Positions 19,003 to 28,691 of a stretch of DNA of 64,000 bases are shown here, one piece after another. A program made the translations under genes and the position numbers. The stretch is taken from NCBI RefSeq assembly GCF_000626715.1, contig NZ_AQRA01000006.1, forward strand, positions 310,001 to 374,000, in the 5' to 3' direction. The notes below the pieces were generated by a model. The model was not told where the DNA came from. It made no database searches and saw only the letters and a program-made list of their open reading frames with translations. Source of the stretch: Aquimarina atlantica. GTDB taxonomy: Bacteria > Bacteroidota > Bacteroidia > Flavobacteriales > Flavobacteriaceae. How positions within the stretch are numbered: position 1 is the stretch's first letter; the number at the start of each line of letters is the position of its first letter.

Positions 19003-19851
19003 ATGAAATATTATAAATTAATACTGCTATTGCTTACGATAGTTTCTTGTCAAAAATTTAAGAATCAAATAAAAAAAGAAGCTATTGCCAGAGTAAATGA
19101 TACCTACCTATATAAAGATGATATTAAAAAACTTGTCCCAAAAGATATGTCTGCAGGTGATAGCACTAATATTGTTAATAATTACATTAATACGTGGGCT
19201 ACCCGACAATTATTTATCGACAAGGCTAAATTAAATCTTACCCAGGAAGAACTCGAAGAATTTAATGATCTGGTAGAAAACTATCAAAGCACCTTATATA
19301 TCAATGCTTACAAGAATGCAGTGATCAATAAATCCATTAATATGGAGATCACAGAACAAGATCTTCAGTCGTATTATGATCAAAATTTGAAAAATTTTAA
19401 TCTTAATGAGGAGTTAGTAAAATTACGTTACTTACATTTGCCACCTGATTACGCTAATATTGTTGCAACGAAGCAACAATTTAATCGTTTTAATGAAGAG
19501 GATGTAGAAGAGTTGAGAGGAAAAAAAATAGAATACCTAAACTATTCTTTAAATGATTCTGCTTGGATCAAGTTAGATCAGGTGTTAAGTAAAATTCCAA
19601 TTCTCAAAAAACAAGATAGAACAAAACTCTTAAAAAGTGGAAAATATATGCAACTTAGAGATTCTACAGGAGTATATATGGTGAAAATAAAGGATGTATT
19701 AAAGCGTAATGAAATAGCACCAATAGAATATATTAAGCCCACAATAAGGCAGATTATATTAAATAAAAGAAAGTTGGAGCTAATTAAAAAAATAGAAAAA
19801 GACATTACAAGAGATGCAGTTGAGAACAAACAATTTGAAGTTTATGATTAA
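19003..19851 (+). CDS. SurA-N-like lipoprotein without a recognisable rotamase domain
   Basis: A 282-residue lipoprotein (lipobox TIVSC, Cys at about residue 17). The N-terminal half resembles the SurA/PpiC chaperone domain ([19 protein letters not shown] ... YINTWATRQLFIDKAKLNL), but the parvulin core normally found next is not recognisable; residues 130-250 keep only weak similarity (LQSYYDQNLKNFNLNEELVKL). It overlaps the downstream SurA-like gene by 8 nt, which indicates coupled translation. Probable role: a chaperone partner rather than an isomerase. Confidence 0.7.
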   Translation: MKYYKLILLLLTIVSCQKFKNQIKKEAIARVNDTYLYKDDIKKLVPKDMSAGDSTNIVNNYINTWATRQLFIDKAKLNLTQEELEEFNDLVENYQSTLYINAYKNAVINKSINMEITEQDLQSYYDQNLKNFNLNEELVKLRYLHLPPDYANIVATKQQFNRFNEEDVEELRGKKIEYLNYSLNDSAWIKLDQVLSKIPILKKQDRTKLLKSGKYMQLRDSTGVYMVKIKDVLKRNEIAPIEYIKPTIRQIILNKRKLELIKKIEKDITRDAVENKQFEVYD

Positions 19852-21316
19852 AACTACAGTACTTTGTGTTATACTTACTTTTAGTATACATACACAATTT
19901 TATGCACAAGAGATTATTGAAGAAGTAGCGCAGGATTCCATAGTAACACAGGATACCATTAATGGGCAGAACAGCCCAATGGTAAATGATACCATAAATA
20001 CCGCAGTAGAAACTGTAAAAGCTCCATTTCAAAAGACCAAAATAGATGGTGTAGCTGCAGTGATTGGAGAAAATGTAATTTTAGATAGTGATATAGATAT
20101 TGCGTATCGGCAATTGATGAGTGAAGGTACTTCGAATTCTGATGTAAGCCGTTGCCAACTTGCTGGTAGTTTATTTGAATCCAAATTGTATGCTCATCAT
20201 GCTGTCCAGGATAGTATAGTGGTTAGAGATGCAGAGGTTAATTCTATGGTTGACCAACAATTGGCATATATGACGAATGAACTGGGTACTGTAGAGAAAG
20301 TATTAAAGTTTTATAAAAAAGATAACCTGGTAGATTTCAGAAAAGAACTTTTTGAAATCAATAAGTCGAATAGGTTGTCAGAGCAGATGAGAACTAAGAT
20401 TATCGAGGATATCGAAATTACTCCAGAAGAAATAAGAGAATTTTTTGATGACATTCCAGAAGACGAAAGACCACTTTTTAGTACAGAACTTGAACTAGCT
20501 CAGATTGTAATAGAGCCAGAAATACCAGAAGAAGAAGAACAAAAAGTGATCGATAGATTAAATCAGTTTAGAGAAGATATTGTAGAAAACGGTAGTAGCT
20601 TTGCTACTAAAGCAGTATTGTATTCTCAGGATCCGGGCTCTAAATCTACTGGTGGGAAATACACGCTTGATCGCAAAACAAACTTTGCTAAAGAATTTAA
20701 AGATGTTGCTTTTAGTTTACAAGAAGGAGAAGTAAGCGAGCCGTTTAAAACAGATTTTGGGTGGCATATTGTAAAAGTTGATAAAATACGAGGAGAAGAA
20801 ATCGATGTAAGACACATATTACTTATTCCCGAAGTAACTAGAAAAACTGTTGATGAAGCCAAAAGATTAATAGATTCTATACGAACAAGTATTGTTTCGG
20901 GTTCTATCGAATTTAAAGAGGCAGCAAGAAAATTTAGTGATGAAAAAGAAACTCGCGAAGATGGAGGGCAACTACTTAATCCTACAACAGGAGATACTCG
21001 TTTTGAACTTACCAAAATTGACCCTATATTGTACGATCAAGTATCTAAACTAAAAATGAATGAAGTTTCTTTGGTAATTCCCGATCAGGATCGTCAAGGT
21101 CGAAAAAAGTATAAATTAATAACAGTACTTAATCGATATGATGAGCATATAGCAGATTACGCCAATGACTATCTTAAAATACAGGAATTAGCATTAAGGA
21201 AAAAGCAAATTGATGCAATTCGTAAGTGGCAGAGTGAAAAAATAATGGATACTTATATTAAAATAAACGGAGAGTACAGAAACTGTGAGTATAGTGGTAA
21301 CTGGTTAAAAAAATAA
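19844..21316 (+). CDS. SurA-like peptidyl-prolyl isomerase
   Basis: A 490-residue exported foldase. The chosen ATG at 19844 overlaps the previous stop and is directly followed by a signal peptide (TTVLCVILTFSIHTQFYAQ); the earlier in-frame start at 19814 would precede it awkwardly. The SurA N-domain (GVAAVIGENVILDSDIDIAY) is followed by two parvulin domains: about 210-310 (ELAQIVIEPE ... DFGWHIVKVDKIRGE) and 315-420 (VRHILLIPEV ...). Expected to escort outer-membrane beta-barrels to BAM. Last of the foldase trio, with moxR 6 nt downstream. Confidence 0.88.
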   Translation: MIKTTVLCVILTFSIHTQFYAQEIIEEVAQDSIVTQDTINGQNSPMVNDTINTAVETVKAPFQKTKIDGVAAVIGENVILDSDIDIAYRQLMSEGTSNSDVSRCQLAGSLFESKLYAHHAVQDSIVVRDAEVNSMVDQQLAYMTNELGTVEKVLKFYKKDNLVDFRKELFEINKSNRLSEQMRTKIIEDIEITPEEIREFFDDIPEDERPLFSTELELAQIVIEPEIPEEEEQKVIDRLNQFREDIVENGSSFATKAVLYSQDPGSKSTGGKYTLDRKTNFAKEFKDVAFSLQEGEVSEPFKTDFGWHIVKVDKIRGEEIDVRHILLIPEVTRKTVDEAKRLIDSIRTSIVSGSIEFKEAARKFSDEKETREDGGQLLNPTTGDTRFELTKIDPILYDQVSKLKMNEVSLVIPDQDRQGRKKYKLITVLNRYDEHIADYANDYLKIQELALRKKQIDAIRKWQSEKIMDTYIKINGEYRNCEYSGNWLKK

Positions 21317-21322
21317 AATAAT

Positions 21323-22279
21323 ATGTCAGACGACGTAGCGGCTATAGAAAAACTAGTAAAAAAACATTCAGAACTCAAAAAAGAAATATCCAAAGTCATT
21401 ATTGGGCAAGAGAAAGTTATCGATCAGATACTTATTTCTATTTTTTCTGGAGGCCATGCATTATTAATTGGTGTTCCTGGGCTAGCCAAAACCCTTATGG
21501 TAAATACCATTTCACAAGCCTTGGGATTAGATTTTAAAAGAATTCAGTTTACTCCCGATTTAATGCCTAGTGATATATTAGGAAGTGAGATACTAGATGA
21601 GACCAGACACTTTAAATTTATTAAAGGACCAATATTTTCTAATATTATTCTGGCAGATGAGATTAATCGTACTCCACCAAAAACCCAGGCGGCACTTCTT
21701 GAAGCAATGCAGGAAAGATCTGTAACCGTTGCTGGACACCATTATACCTTGGATTTGCCATATTTTGTTCTTGCTACTCAAAATCCGATTGAGCAAGAAG
21801 GGACATATCCATTACCAGAAGCACAACTGGATCGGTTTATGTTTGCTATAGAGCTTAAATACCCAAGTTTTCAGGAAGAAGTCGATGTAGTAAAAAGTAC
21901 TACAGGGGATACTACCACTACTGTTAATTCATTATTTACAGCTCAGGAGATTATTGATTTTCAGCATTTAATTCGCCGTATTCCGGTAGCTGATAATGTA
22001 ATTGAATATGCCGTAGGTATGGTTGGTAAAACACGACCAGATGAAGCAACAGCAACAGATTTGGTAAAAAATTATATAGATTGGGGAGCAGGACCACGAG
22101 CTTCTCAAAATCTAATCCTCGCAGCCAAAGCCAATGCAGCTATCAAAGGAAAATATTCTCCAGATATAGAAGATGTACAGGCTGTAGCCATGGGGATTCT
22201 TCGTCACCGTATTATCAAAAACTACAAAGCAGAAGCAGAAGGTATTAGTGTAGAAGATGTGATTCATAGCCTGTTTTAA
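21323..22279 (+). CDS. MoxR family AAA+ ATPase
   Basis: A 318-residue AAA+ protein. Walker A is GVPGLAKT, Walker B is NIILADEINRT, and the sensor region is ATQNPIEQEGTYPLPEAQLDRF, all typical of MoxR. MoxR proteins act as chaperones, usually with DUF58 and vWA partners that assemble periplasmic or respiratory complexes. Here no such partner follows; the gene instead lies 6 nt after the SurA-like gene, so it probably shares its transcript. That placement, rather than a classical bat-type operon, is the notable point. Confidence 0.93.
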   Translation: MSDDVAAIEKLVKKHSELKKEISKVIIGQEKVIDQILISIFSGGHALLIGVPGLAKTLMVNTISQALGLDFKRIQFTPDLMPSDILGSEILDETRHFKFIKGPIFSNIILADEINRTPPKTQAALLEAMQERSVTVAGHHYTLDLPYFVLATQNPIEQEGTYPLPEAQLDRFMFAIELKYPSFQEEVDVVKSTTGDTTTTVNSLFTAQEIIDFQHLIRRIPVADNVIEYAVGMVGKTRPDEATATDLVKNYIDWGAGPRASQNLILAAKANAAIKGKYSPDIEDVQAVAMGILRHRIIKNYKAEAEGISVEDVIHSLF

Positions 22280-22481
22280 ATAGCTATGGGATAAAAATTC
22301 TCAAAAAAATGTTGATTTCAGATACGGTCAGTCTTCAATATAGATGCGTATAATCAACACTGGTATTATTGTTAGAAATCATTTTTCTTTATTACTATTA
22401 AACCTTTTTCATATTTAATGGTCATAGTATTGAACGTTCAAAACAGTATTGTTTAATATTAAAAAATTGAAAAAGAAACAG

Positions 22482-22916
22482 ATGAAAAATAGTATAATAT
22501 GTATCATGGTTCTATTTATGGGAACAATTGCAATATCTGCCCAACCCGAGGATAATCATGAGGATCGCAGGGCATTAAGAAAAGAATTTTATGAAAGCCT
22601 GTCAGAAAGCCAGAAAAAGGAATTGGAAAACAAAAGAGAACTTAGAAAAGAGCAAAGAAAGACGATGCATGCTAGTTTTACCAAAGAACAATTAGCAATT
22701 ATAGAAAATGAAGACCTTTCTAGAAAAGGAAAAAGAAAGGCGTTAAAACTTACGCTTAGCGAGTCGCAAAAAGAGATGCATAAAAACCATAGAGCCATTA
22801 TGAAAGATAAAAATGAAAAATTTAAAGCATCACTCTCAGAAGCTCAATTAGAACAGTATGAGCAATTAAGAAAAAGAAAACATAGAAAAGAAAGGCATAG
22901 AAAAAGAAAGGATTAG
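22482..22916 (+). CDS. small charged exported protein, Spy/CpxP-like in character
   Basis: A 144-residue protein. The ATG at 22482 is followed by a signal peptide (IICIMVLFMGTIAISAQ); the frame extends 11 residues further but adds only lysines. The mature part is almost entirely charged helix (LRKEFYESLSESQKKELENK ... MKDKNEKFKASLSEAQLEQY), with repeated LS-E-Q units that recall LTxxQ motifs of Spy-type periplasmic chaperones. The family link is tentative. A terminator follows, so it is monocistronic. Confidence 0.55.
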   Translation: MKNSIICIMVLFMGTIAISAQPEDNHEDRRALRKEFYESLSESQKKELENKRELRKEQRKTMHASFTKEQLAIIENEDLSRKGKRKALKLTLSESQKEMHKNHRAIMKDKNEKFKASLSEAQLEQYEQLRKRKHRKERHRKRKD

Positions 22917-23240
22917 TATTAAAATTAGAAGTTTTAAATCAATAAAAAGTGAAGTTATATGGCTTCACTTTTTTTATTTTATATCGGTTTTTACCTTTTT
23001 TAGATTATTTTTTGAAAAATAACTATAACGTTTTCGTGAATTGAAGAAATGGCGAAGTATTTTCTTATCTTAATTTTTAGAGATATGGTAATTTTCGTAA
23101 TTCTAATTTATGAATTTCAATAAATGAAGCCTTATATTTTTTTAAAAATGCAAAAAGAAGGGATTAAATGTATTCATTTAAGAAAATCCTTTAAAATTCG
23201 TATTTTCGCAGGACTTTTCAATACTAAAAAATAATTAGAG
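22917..23240. other. 324-nt intergenic region before aconitase
   Basis: It contains the terminator at 22944-22980 and then AT-rich sequence. A TATTTTCG motif near 23201 resembles a -7 element for the aconitase gene but matches the consensus imperfectly. Nothing else is seen. Confidence 0.5.
22944..22980 (+). terminator. rho-independent terminator
   Basis: AAAAAGTGAAG - 8-nt loop - CTTCACTTTTTTT, following the charged exported protein gene. Confidence 0.85.
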
Positions 23241-25508
23241 ATGGCATTTGATATCAATATGATAAAAAAGGTATACAGTCAGGTAGCCGACCGTGTTAAT
23301 GCAGCACGCGAAGTTACAGGTAAACCTTTAACCTTGGCAGAGAAAATTTTGTATTCACACTTGTGGGACGTAAAAACAAAAAAAGCGTTTACAAGAGGTA
23401 AAGATTATGTTGATTTTGCACCAGATCGTATTGCTTGTCAGGATGCAACAGCTCAAATGGCATTATTGCAATTTATGCAAGCTGGTAAAAGTAAAGTAGC
23501 AGTACCAACAACAGTGCATTGTGATCACTTGATCCAGGCAAAAGAAGGTGCAGCAGCAGATTTAAAAAATGCTAATGATATTAGTAGTGAGGTGTTTAAC
23601 TTCTTAGAATCTGTATCCGATAAATATGGAATTGGATTCTGGAAACCGGGAGCAGGTATTATTCACCAGGTAGTATTAGAAAACTATGCTTTTCCTGGAG
23701 GTATGATGATCGGAACAGATTCACATACAGTAAATGCAGGAGGATTAGGAATGGTTGCAATTGGTGTAGGTGGAGCAGATGCAGTGGATGTTATGGCAGG
23801 TATGGCCTGGGAGTTAAAATTCCCTAAGTTAATTGGTGTAAAATTAACAGGTAAGTTATCGGGTTGGACAGCTCCTAAGGATGTAATTCTAAAAGTAGCA
23901 GAAATTCTTACGGTAAAAGGAGGAACTGGTGCCATAGTAGAATATTTTGGACCAGGAGCAACATCAATGTCATGTACAGGAAAAGGTACTATTTGTAATA
24001 TGGGTGCCGAAATTGGTGCTACAACATCTACCTTTGGTTATGACGAGTCTATGGAGCGTTACTTGAGAGCAACAGACAGAGCAGATGTAGCAGATGCAGC
24101 AAACGAAGTGAAAGAACACTTAACTGCAGATCCAGAGGTATATGCAAATCCAGAACAATATTTTGATCAGGTAATCGAAATTAATTTATCTGAACTGGGG
24201 CCATTGTTAAATGGGCCTTTTACCCCAGATTTATCAACAGCAGTTGGTAGTACTATGACAGAAAAAGCCAAAGCTAACGATTGGCCAATTCAAGTAGAAT
24301 GGGGATTAATAGGATCCTGTACGAACTCTTCTTATGAAGACCTATCTCGTGCTTCTTCAATAGCACAACAAGCGTTGGACAAAGGTTTAAAAATGAAAGC
24401 AGAATTAGGAATCAACCCAGGTTCTGAACAAGTAAGATATACGGCAGATAGAGATGGTATTCTTGGGATATTTGAAAAACTAGATGCAAAAATATTTACC
24501 AATGCTTGTGGACCCTGTATTGGACAATGGGCACGATATAACGATCCGAAAAACGCTCCCAAGAATAGTATTGTACACTCTTTTAATAGAAACTTTGCTA
24601 AGCGTGCAGATGGTAACCCTAATACACATGCTTTTGTTGCATCACCAGAATTAACGGCTGCAATTGCGGTCGCAGGGCGATTAGATTTTAACCCATTAAC
24701 CGATAAGTTAATTAACGAAAACGGTGAAGAGGTAATGTTTGATGAGCCAACAGGATGGGAGTTACCACCAAAAGGATTTGAAGTAAAAGATAATGGATAT
24801 TTAGCTCCGGTTGAAGATGGTAGTAATGTAGAAGTTAAAGTAAGTCCAACTTCAGAAAGATTGCAGTTGTTAACACCGTTTGTACCTATAGGTAATGAAA
24901 TTAAAGGAGCTAAATTGCTTATAAAAGCCTTTGGTAAATGTACAACAGATCATATTTCTATGGCAGGGCCATGGCTACGTTTCAGAGGTCATTTAGATAA
25001 TATTTCTAATAACTGTTTGATTGGAGCCGTAAATGCATTTGGTAAAAAAACAAACTTTGTTAAAAATCAATTAACAGGAGAGTTTGGTGGTGTACCAGAT
25101 ACGGCAAGAGCATATAAAGCTGCAGGAGTACCTACTATTGTTGTGGGAGATCATAACTACGGAGAAGGATCTTCACGAGAACATGCTGCAATGGAACCAA
25201 GACATCTGGGTGTTGCTGCGGTAATTGTAAAATCATTTGCCCGTATTCACGAAACCAACCTTAAAAAACAAGGAATGCTTGGATTAACATTCGCAAATGA
25301 AAGTGATTACGATTTGATTCAGGAAGATGATACGTTTAACTTTACAGATCTTGATCAATTTGCTGCAGGAAAACAATTGACATTAGAGATTGTTCATGCC
25401 GATGGATCTAAAGATACTGTTATGTTAAATCATACGTATAATGATTCTCAGATAGAATGGTTTCAAGAAGGTTCTGCATTAAACTTAATTAAAAAGCAGA
25501 ATGCTTAA
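23241..25508 (+). CDS. aconitate hydratase (mitochondrial-type)
   Basis: A 755-residue aconitase, interconverting citrate and isocitrate through cis-aconitate in the TCA cycle. Cluster-binding and active-site segments are intact: [52 protein letters not shown] with two cluster cysteines, and the swivel domain with [19 protein letters not shown]. The length suits the mitochondrial-like group usual in Bacteroidota rather than the roughly 890-residue AcnA type. Monocistronic, with a strong terminator. Confidence 0.96.
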   Translation: MAFDINMIKKVYSQVADRVNAAREVTGKPLTLAEKILYSHLWDVKTKKAFTRGKDYVDFAPDRIACQDATAQMALLQFMQAGKSKVAVPTTVHCDHLIQAKEGAAADLKNANDISSEVFNFLESVSDKYGIGFWKPGAGIIHQVVLENYAFPGGMMIGTDSHTVNAGGLGMVAIGVGGADAVDVMAGMAWELKFPKLIGVKLTGKLSGWTAPKDVILKVAEILTVKGGTGAIVEYFGPGATSMSCTGKGTICNMGAEIGATTSTFGYDESMERYLRATDRADVADAANEVKEHLTADPEVYANPEQYFDQVIEINLSELGPLLNGPFTPDLSTAVGSTMTEKAKANDWPIQVEWGLIGSCTNSSYEDLSRASSIAQQALDKGLKMKAELGINPGSEQVRYTADRDGILGIFEKLDAKIFTNACGPCIGQWARYNDPKNAPKNSIVHSFNRNFAKRADGNPNTHAFVASPELTAAIAVAGRLDFNPLTDKLINENGEEVMFDEPTGWELPPKGFEVKDNGYLAPVEDGSNVEVKVSPTSERLQLLTPFVPIGNEIKGAKLLIKAFGKCTTDHISMAGPWLRFRGHLDNISNNCLIGAVNAFGKKTNFVKNQLTGEFGGVPDTARAYKAAGVPTIVVGDHNYGEGSSREHAAMEPRHLGVAAVIVKSFARIHETNLKKQGMLGLTFANESDYDLIQEDDTFNFTDLDQFAAGKQLTLEIVHADGSKDTVMLNHTYNDSQIEWFQEGSALNLIKKQNA

Positions 25509-25534
25509 CTAATGTAATAGAGCAATTAATATAT

Positions 25535-25570
25535 AAAAACTCCCAAGGATTATTCTTTGGGAGTTTTTTT
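25535..25570. terminator. bidirectional terminator after aconitase
   Basis: AAAACTCCCAA ... TTGGGAGTTTT with flanking A and T runs, between the converging aconitase and leader-peptide genes. Confidence 0.88.
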
Positions 25571-25590
25571 CTGTCTGAATTAAAAATAGA

Positions 25591-25773
25591 TTAGTGAGGA
25601 AAACAGTCTACACTAACCCTAACACAAATTTGGTATTGAGGAGGAACTTGTTCGTATTGGCTACAAGTAACTATTGTAGGACCGTTGTAACCATCACATG
25701 GACCGCCACCATTAATTTGTTTTTGTTCTGTTCTAGATAAGCTTTTCCCTAAATTTAAAAGTGTATTTTTCAT
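25591..25773 (-). CDS. double-glycine leader peptide (RiPP/bacteriocin-type precursor)
   Basis: A 60-residue peptide. Residues 1-23 form a GG-type leader (LGKSLSRTEQKQINGG; compare the usual LS-x-x-E-x-x-x-I-x-GG), with cleavage expected after Gly23. The remaining core of about 37 residues holds four cysteines (positions 26, 37, 50, 57), three of them in GPC, VTC and VDC contexts, and ends FPH. Such peptides are exported by C39-peptidase ABC transporters and occur as orphan precursors in flavobacteria. No transporter or modifying enzyme lies within the window. Mature function is unknown. Confidence 0.7.
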   Translation of the reverse strand: MKNTLLNLGKSLSRTEQKQINGGGPCDGYNGPTIVTCSQYEQVPPQYQICVRVSVDCFPH

Positions 25774-25999
25774 AATTTTTTGTGTAATAATCCTGAACTG
25801 TATAGCTCTCAGGATATGAGCTTATCTATAAAAATACTATTTTTTTATATTCAATAAGTATATTGGATATTACCATAATACTAATTCTGAAGAAAAATCT
25901 ATACCCTTTAGAATTAAGAAAAACAAATTGGTATGGGAGCAGTATATCTCTTAAATATAAATTGATAAGTTTTTTTATTCCAAAACAGAAATATGTAAA

Positions 26000-26021
26000 T
26001 TTGCGTATATGGTACGCCAAA
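26000..26021. promoter_or_regulatory. candidate NrtR operator overlapping the nrtR start codon
   Basis: TTTGCGTA-TATGG-TACGCCAAA is an imperfect dyad that covers the ATG at 26009. A -7-like TAAATTTG precedes and overlaps it (25996-26003), but no good -33 box was found. It shares the TTTGCGT half with the sites at 26794 and 32152. Autorepression is the inference. Confidence 0.5.
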
Positions 26022-26689
26022 ATATAAAAGTAGCTGTCGATGCTGTAGTCTTTGGATATAAAGACAAGGCGCTTAATGTCTTGTTAATAAAAAGGAATAT
26101 AGATCCTTTTAAAGATTCCTGGGCTTTGCCGGGAGGTTTGGTTTTAGAAAACGAAAGTTTAGAACAAGCTGTTGTTAGGGAGCTTAAAGAAGAAACCAAT
26201 GTAACTATAGATTATTTAGAGCAATTATATTCTTTTGGTGACCCTGATAGAGATCCTAGAAACAGGGTAGTAAGCGTTACTTATTTTGCATTGGTTAAAC
26301 CAGAACATCATGCAATTAAAGCAGATACCGATGCACAAGATGTCGCCTGGTTTGATGTAACAGAACTTCCGGATTTGGCATTTGACCACATTCAAATTTT
26401 AGAAACTGCAAAAAAAAGATTGCAAAATAAACTCACATACGAACCTGTGGGATTTGATCTGCTTGCCGATAAGTTTTTGTTTTCGGATCTCGAAAAGTTG
26501 TATATGACTATCCTTCAAAAGGTAATTGACCGCCGAAATTTTAGAAAAAAAATACTGAGTTTCGGAATCCTTGAAGAGTTAGATGAAAAGATTTCAGAAG
26601 GAAGAGGTCGGCCGGCAAATCTATTTAAATTTAATAAAAAGCAATACTTCAAACTTAAAGAAGAAGGTTTTCTCTTCGATATCAAATAA
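26009..26689 (+). CDS. nrtR: NrtR family Nudix-related transcriptional regulator
   Basis: A 226-residue protein with a Nudix domain at 1-145 (VAVDAVVFGYKDKALNVLLI; Nudix box GGLVLENE ... VVRELKEETNV) and a C-terminal winged helix at about 150-226 (LEKLYMTILQKVIDRRNFRK, ISEGRGRPANLFKFN). This layout is that of NrtR, which represses NAD-metabolism genes and is released by ADP-ribose. The box keeps the REL-x-EE residues but has TNV in place of the canonical x-G-U, so hydrolytic activity is uncertain. It heads the NAD/ADP-ribose island, and its start lies inside an operator-like dyad. Confidence 0.85.
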   Translation: MVRQNIKVAVDAVVFGYKDKALNVLLIKRNIDPFKDSWALPGGLVLENESLEQAVVRELKEETNVTIDYLEQLYSFGDPDRDPRNRVVSVTYFALVKPEHHAIKADTDAQDVAWFDVTELPDLAFDHIQILETAKKRLQNKLTYEPVGFDLLADKFLFSDLEKLYMTILQKVIDRRNFRKKILSFGILEELDEKISEGRGRPANLFKFNKKQYFKLKEEGFLFDIK

Positions 26690-26765
26690 TAGTACCATTG
26701 TTTTAATACTATTGATCTTCAGAAAGATATATTTTATCATAATAATGTAGTTTTTACGCAAAATA

Positions 26766-26814
26766 TTTTGTCATATCATATTTCTATTATAAATTTGCGT
26801 AAAAATAACACAAT
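26766..26814 (+). promoter_or_regulatory. promoter and candidate NrtR operator of the prs-like gene
   Basis: TTG at 26768-26770, a 19-nt spacer, and -7 TAAATTTG at 26790-26797. The operator-like TTTGCGT-N7-ACACAAT at 26794-26814 overlaps the -7 box and ends 1 nt before the ATG. An inverted half-site TTTACGCAAA lies 41 bp upstream at 26753-26762, four helical turns away, which would allow cooperative binding. Confidence 0.6.
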
Positions 26815-26815
26815 T

Positions 26816-27643
26816 ATGAGATATTTACATTTGGACCCATCGTTTACACCTTTTGAAAAATCTATTGATTTTAAATCATTTGTTTTTAATGGGGGAGAAC
26901 CACATATAAATATTTTAGACAAGAATATAGGGAGTAGTATAACGATTACACAGCGAATCAATTCGTTTAATGATTTAGGATTGTTGTTGATTGCTACCGA
27001 TGCGTTACGCAGAATGAATGTAAAGGAGATTAATGTGTTTATTCCATATTTTCCTGCTGCCAGGCAAGATAGAGTGATGGTTGCAGGAGAATCACTTAGT
27101 GTTAAGGTATATGCCGATAGTATTAATGCACAACACTATAATCAGGTAACAATCTTTGATCCACATTCTGAGGTGACTCCAGCATTATTAGATCGGGTAC
27201 ATGTAGTTCAGAATTATGAATTTGTCAAACAATGTTTAGATAGCATTAAAGAAGAAGTAGTACTAATTTCTCCTGATGGTGGAGCGTTAAAAAAAATCTA
27301 TAAAGTATCTGAGTTTCTGGGAGGAGTAGAAGTGGTAGAATGTTCTAAAAAAAGAAATGTAAAAACAGGAGCTTTGTCTGGTTTTAGAGTTTATGAAAAT
27401 GATTTAAAAGGAAAACATTGTGTAATTGTTGATGATATTTGTGATGGAGGAGGAACTTTTCTAGGGCTGGCAACAGCACTAAAAGAAAAGAATGCAGGTA
27501 AACTAAGTTTGATTATCAGTCATGGGATTTTTAGCAAGGGATTTACTGAACTTACAAAACAATTTGATACCATTTTTACAACAAATTCCTTTAGAGATGT
27601 AGATGAAGAAAAAGTAGTGCAGATTCCTGTAATCCAAGAGTAA
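26816..27643 (+). CDS. prs: short Prs-like pyrophosphokinase (PRPP synthetase homologue; ADP-ribose kinase possible)
   Basis: A 275-residue member of the ribose-phosphate pyrophosphokinase family. The promoter at 26768-26797 forces the ATG at 26816 rather than 26768. Motifs: PYFPAARQDR with the catalytic Arg, the metal/PRPP site HCVIVDDICDGGGTF, and an ISPDGGALKKIYKV loop. It is about 40 residues shorter than housekeeping Prs (around 315). A canonical Prs makes PRPP from ribose 5-phosphate and ATP. Homologues paired with NadV in phages make ADP-ribose pyrophosphate instead (NARP1 Adps). Which substrate is used here is not decidable by eye. Confidence 0.8.
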   Translation: MRYLHLDPSFTPFEKSIDFKSFVFNGGEPHINILDKNIGSSITITQRINSFNDLGLLLIATDALRRMNVKEINVFIPYFPAARQDRVMVAGESLSVKVYADSINAQHYNQVTIFDPHSEVTPALLDRVHVVQNYEFVKQCLDSIKEEVVLISPDGGALKKIYKVSEFLGGVEVVECSKKRNVKTGALSGFRVYENDLKGKHCVIVDDICDGGGTFLGLATALKEKNAGKLSLIISHGIFSKGFTELTKQFDTIFTTNSFRDVDEEKVVQIPVIQE

Positions 27644-27678
27644 ATAAGAATCTATTTTGTGACAATAAATACTAAAAT

Positions 27679-28137
27679 ATGAATCTAGTAGTGCCGCCAA
27701 TTACTCCGGAATTGAATAAAGACCTAAGTGTTTTTTTAGCAGGAAGCATTGAATCAGGTGTTGCCCAAAAATGGCAGGATAAGGTAATAGAAGAGCTATC
27801 AGAAGAAAATGTTACACTACTAAACCCCAGAAGATTGAGTTGGGATGCTAGCTGGGAACAAAAGATAGATAACCCTGTTTTTAAAGAACAGGTGCTTTGG
27901 GAGTTAGAAGCTTTAGAAAAAGCAGATATGATCATTATGTATTTTGATAAAAACACAACATCTCCTATAACACTATTAGAATTAGGATTATATGCACGGA
28001 GTAATAAATTGGTAGTATGCTGCCCTGATGGATTTTGGAGAAAAGGAAATGTAGATATTGTCTGTGAACAGTATGGCCTACAAAAAGTGAATAGTTTAGA
28101 AGAATTGATTAATGAAGTAAAGAAGAAATTAGAATGA
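27679..28137 (+). CDS. nucleoside 2-deoxyribosyltransferase-like protein
   Basis: A 152-residue protein of the nucleoside deoxyribosyltransferase/YtoQ-like fold: SVFLAGSIESGVAQKWQDKV at the start, NPRRLSWDASWEQ, then ALEKADMIIMYFDKNTTSPI and LLELGLYARSNKLVVCCPDG, with the Asp and Glu expected to handle the N-glycosidic bond. In ADP-ribose operons this fold is proposed to cleave or exchange a nucleoside-type bond. The stop overlaps the NADAR start by 4 nt. Substrate unknown. Confidence 0.8.
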   Translation: MNLVVPPITPELNKDLSVFLAGSIESGVAQKWQDKVIEELSEENVTLLNPRRLSWDASWEQKIDNPVFKEQVLWELEALEKADMIIMYFDKNTTSPITLLELGLYARSNKLVVCCPDGFWRKGNVDIVCEQYGLQKVNSLEELINEVKKKLE

Positions 28138-28688
28138 AATACAATCTACAAAACATACAAGAGCAATTTAATAAAGGCAAAAAATTAAAGTACTTATTCT
28201 TTTGGGGGCATACTCCAAATAAAGATGGGAGTATAGGAAAAAGTTGCTTTAGCCAATGGTGGGAGTCTTCTTTTAAAGTTGATAATGTCAATTATAAAAC
28301 TGCAGAACATTGGATGATGGCAGAAAAAGCAAGATTGTTTAATGATATCGAAATAATAGAAGAAATCATCAAATCTTCGCATCCAATGGAAGCTAAACAA
28401 CTAGGAAGAAAAGTAAAAAACTTTGATCCAAAGGTTTGGGATGAACATAAATTTGAGATTGTAAAACAAGGAAACATTTATAAATTTTCTCAAAAAAATG
28501 AACTGAAGGATTTTTTACTAAATACCGGTAAAAGAATTATTGTTGAAGCTAGTCCCAGAGATCGTATCTGGGGAATAGGGATGAGTGAGAATAATGAAAA
28601 AGCAGAAAACCCTAATTTATGGAGAGGACAAAACCTGTTGGGGTTTGCTTTGATGGAAGTGAGAGATGAGTTAAAACAAGAGTTATAA
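28134..28688 (+). CDS. NADAR (YbiA/RibX-like) family protein
   Basis: A 184-residue NADAR-domain protein. Signature segments: LFFWGHTPN, CFSQWWESSFKVDNVNYKTA, EHWMMAEKARLF, HPMEAKQLGRKVKNFDP, IIVEASPRDRIWGIGMS and WRGQNLLGFALMEVRD. Family members hydrolyse N-glycosidic bonds, including removal of ADP-ribose from guanine in DNA (the DarT1 antitoxin role) or of damaged riboflavin intermediates. The genetic context of ADP-ribose enzymes favours the first. It starts inside the preceding gene and is followed by the macro-domain gene after 3 nt. Confidence 0.9.
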   Translation: MKYNLQNIQEQFNKGKKLKYLFFWGHTPNKDGSIGKSCFSQWWESSFKVDNVNYKTAEHWMMAEKARLFNDIEIIEEIIKSSHPMEAKQLGRKVKNFDPKVWDEHKFEIVKQGNIYKFSQKNELKDFLLNTGKRIIVEASPRDRIWGIGMSENNEKAENPNLWRGQNLLGFALMEVRDELKQEL

Positions 28689-28691
28689 AAA

